A stretch of 7,276 bases of DNA from Actinomycetota bacterium (GTDB lineage: Bacteria > Actinomycetota > Acidimicrobiia > Acidimicrobiales > Microtrichaceae). The DNA lies in contig SXMI01000090.1 of assembly GCA_005777415.1 (NCBI GenBank), positions 1-7,276 on the forward strand, in the 5' to 3' direction. Below are positions 5,851 to 7,276 of the stretch, piece after piece. Both the position numbers and the translations under genes were made by a program. Within the stretch, counting starts at the first letter, position 1, and every line of letters begins with the position of its first letter. The notes under the pieces are model-generated. The model was not told where the DNA came from, searched no databases, and saw only the letters and a program-made list of their open reading frames with translations.

Positions 5851-7023
5851 GTGCTGAAGATCCACTGGTTCCTGCCGACGGGCGGCGACGGTCGCGACGT
5901 GGCGCCCGGTGCCGACGGTCTGCGACCGCCGACGCACGAGTACCTGGCCCAGGTGGCCGGGGCGTGCGACCAGTTGGGTTTCGACGCCGTGCTCACCCCC
6001 TGCGGCACCGCCTGCGAGGACGCCTGGCTGGCGACGGCGCCACTCATCCCGCTGACACGGCACCTGCGGTTCCTGGTGGCCTTCCGGCCCGGCCTGCTGT
6101 CGCCGACGCTGGCCGCCCAGATGGCATCCACCTACCAGCGCATGTCGGGCGGCCGGCTGCTCGTGAACATCGTGATCGGCGCCGAGGACCACGAAGTGGC
6201 CCGGTTCGGCGACTTCGCCGACAAGGACACCCGCTACGAGCGGGCCGGGGAGTTCCTGGCGATCATGCGGGCCGCCTGGGACACCGACGGGCCCGGCACC
6301 CCGGGCGCCGACTTCGAGGGCGACCACTTCCGCGTCGTCGACGCCACGACCCGGGCCCGGCCGGTCCCCCGTCCCGAGATCTACTTCGGGGGCGCGTCGC
6401 CCGCCGCGGAGCGGATCGCCGCCAACCACGCCGACGTCTACCTGGCGTGGGGCGAGCCGCCACAGATGGTCGCCGAGCGCGTCGAACGGATGCGGGCGCT
6501 GGCCCGGGACGCCGGACGCGACGACGGCGGACGCGACGCGGATCGACCCATGCGCTTCGGCATCCGCTTCCACGTCATCACCCGGGACACCGAGGAGCAG
6601 GCCTGGGCCGAGGCCGGCCGCCTGCTCGCCGGCATGGACCCCGAGGCCGTGGCCGCCGCCCGGGCCGACTTCGAGCGCACCCGGTCCGTCGGCCAGGCCC
6701 GCATGGCGGAGCTGTCCGGCGCTGCGGGCGGCGGCGTCCCCGACGACCCCCGCGACCTGCTGGTCCACGACAACGTCTGGGCCGGCATCGGCCCGGTGCG
6801 CGGCGGCGCCGGCACGGCACTCGTCGGCAGCCACACCCAGGTCGCCGACCGCATCGAGGAGTACGCGGCACTCGGCTTCGAGGAGTTCATCCTGTCGGGG
6901 TACCCGCACCTCGAGGAGGCCTGGGCCACCGGCGAGGGCCTCCTCGGCGAGCTGCGGTCCCGCGGACTGGTCGGCGAACGACCCACGGCGGCACCCACCG
7001 GGGCCGCGTCGACGTTCCGGTGA
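5851..7023 (+). CDS. ssuD: FMNH2-dependent alkanesulfonate monooxygenase (SsuD-type)
   Basis: This 390-residue enzyme closely follows SsuD of the bacterial luciferase superfamily (E. coli SsuD is about 380). SsuD uses reduced FMN and O2 to split alkanesulfonates into an aldehyde and sulfite for sulfur supply. The start KIHWFLPTGGDGR matches the family N-terminus. CEDAWL holds Cys 55, FGIRFHV holds Arg 239 and His 241, RGGAGTALVG holds Arg 318 and SGYPHLEEA holds Tyr 351, corresponding to the active-site residues of the E. coli enzyme. GTG 5851 is chosen because it gives exactly this N-terminus; the frame open to ATG 5674 would add 59 residues with no family match, across the divergent gene. 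A loop of about nine extra residues before FGIRFHV comes from a 15-bp duplication. No SsuE-type reductase or transporter gene is in view. Its stop overlaps the next GTG by 4 nt. Confidence 0.93.
   Translation: MLKIHWFLPTGGDGRDVAPGADGLRPPTHEYLAQVAGACDQLGFDAVLTPCGTACEDAWLATAPLIPLTRHLRFLVAFRPGLLSPTLAAQMASTYQRMSGGRLLVNIVIGAEDHEVARFGDFADKDTRYERAGEFLAIMRAAWDTDGPGTPGADFEGDHFRVVDATTRARPVPRPEIYFGGASPAAERIAANHADVYLAWGEPPQMVAERVERMRALARDAGRDDGGRDADRPMRFGIRFHVITRDTEEQAWAEAGRLLAGMDPEAVAAARADFERTRSVGQARMAELSGAAGGGVPDDPRDLLVHDNVWAGIGPVRGGAGTALVGSHTQVADRIEEYAALGFEEFILSGYPHLEEAWATGEGLLGELRSRGLVGERPTAAPTGAASTFR
6513..6542 (+). repeat. 15-bp in-frame tandem duplication inside ssuD
   Basis: Units 6513-6527 and 6528-6542 begin with the same 11 bases (cggacgcgacg) and encode consecutive GRDDG and GRDAD at residues 222-231. 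The E. coli SsuD sequence as I recall it goes almost directly from its helix into the FGIR strand here, so this is an insertion in a surface loop. Confidence 0.7.
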
Positions 7024-7276
7024 GCGACGGGGTCGGCGGCCGGCAGCCGCTCGAGGTCGGCCTGCTGCTCTGCGATCAGCTCGACGCCGACGTCGCCGAG
7101 GTCGCCGGTGACTACACGCACCTGTACGGGGCGGCCTACGCACCGGCCGGCATCGGTTTCCGCATCTACGACGTGACCGCAGGCGAGTTCCCGTCCTCCA
7201 CCGACGAGTGCGCGGCCTGGATGACGTCCGGGTCGCGGCACTCCGCCGGCGACGACCTGGACTGGATCACCCGGAC
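7020..7276 (+). CDS. Class I glutamine amidotransferase (partial, 3' cut by window)
   Basis: The first 85 codons are present, from a GTG at 7020 that overlaps the ssuD stop (GTGA). EVGLLLCDQL, the GDYTHLYGAAYAP region, YDVTAGEFP and the closing WMTSGSRHS form the N-terminal half of a GMP-synthase-like class I glutamine amidotransferase domain. TSGSRHS takes the place of the oxyanion-loop motif (typically GGP/TGS). The nucleophilic Cys and the His/Glu of the triad would lie beyond the window. The usual role is hydrolysing a gamma-glutamyl amide or passing ammonia to a partner; the substrate is unknown. No Shine-Dalgarno precedes it, so translation is probably coupled to ssuD. About 12 residues precede the first strand, slightly more than usual. 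Confidence 0.85.
   Translation, partial: MSDGVGGRQPLEVGLLLCDQLDADVAEVAGDYTHLYGAAYAPAGIGFRIYDVTAGEFPSSTDECAAWMTSGSRHSAGDDLDWITR

Noticed and set aside
4739..5857. Plus-strand open frame across the lipoprotein and PH-like genes
   Set aside because: Arg/Gly-rich translation with no motifs, whereas the minus strand has a signal peptide, lipobox and PF03640-type repeats.
5826..6131. Upstream extension of the PH-like gene into ssuD
   Set aside because: The extra residues are low-complexity and antisense to conserved ssuD sequence.
5680..7143. Minus-strand open frame opposite ssuD
   Set aside because: R/G/A-rich translation with no recognisable domain; the plus strand encodes a clear SsuD.

Overview
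The window is very GC-rich (G/C in most third codon positions), with GTG starts, GTGA stop/start overlaps and putative leaderless genes. This fits a high-GC actinobacterium. Several protein styles suggest a lineage such as Acidimicrobiia, but that placement is inference. I see no insertion sequence, CRISPR array, phage gene or rRNA, and no convincing intrinsic terminator.

Layout. The left block (1-4212, + strand) holds the 3' end of an unrecognised gene, an NAD(P)-dependent aldehyde dehydrogenase, a PLP-dependent decarboxylase/lyase resembling sphingosine-1-phosphate lyase, and a DUF2817 M14-like metallopeptidase. The last two overlap by 4 nt. The middle block (4216-5825, - strand) holds, in its direction of transcription, a 125-aa PH-like small protein, a lipoprotein with two COG4315/PF03640-type repeats, a small unrecognised protein, and tRNA-Leu(UAA). 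The stop codon of the unrecognised protein lies inside the tRNA. The right block (5851-7276, + strand) holds a close SsuD (FMNH2-dependent alkanesulfonate monooxygenase) homologue, overlapping by 4 nt a class I glutamine amidotransferase cut by the window edge.

How the parts may work together. The lyase would release an aldehyde, and an aldehyde dehydrogenase sits just upstream, so a linked lipid or amine breakdown step is conceivable but unproven. SsuD would release sulfite from alkanesulfonates; its flavin reductase and transporter are not in view. The middle block looks like housekeeping or envelope genes.

The most interesting structure is regulatory. Extended -10-like hexamers (TAnnnT) sit 7-8 nt before three start codons, which suggests leaderless transcripts. 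Two of them share a central TA between the divergent PH-like and ssuD genes, forming a possible bidirectional promoter. Before the PLP gene, an 8-bp stem would hide the Shine-Dalgarno in read-through mRNA but would be missing from mRNA started at the local -10. No TTA codon occurs in any called gene, although the window carries the tRNA that reads TTA.
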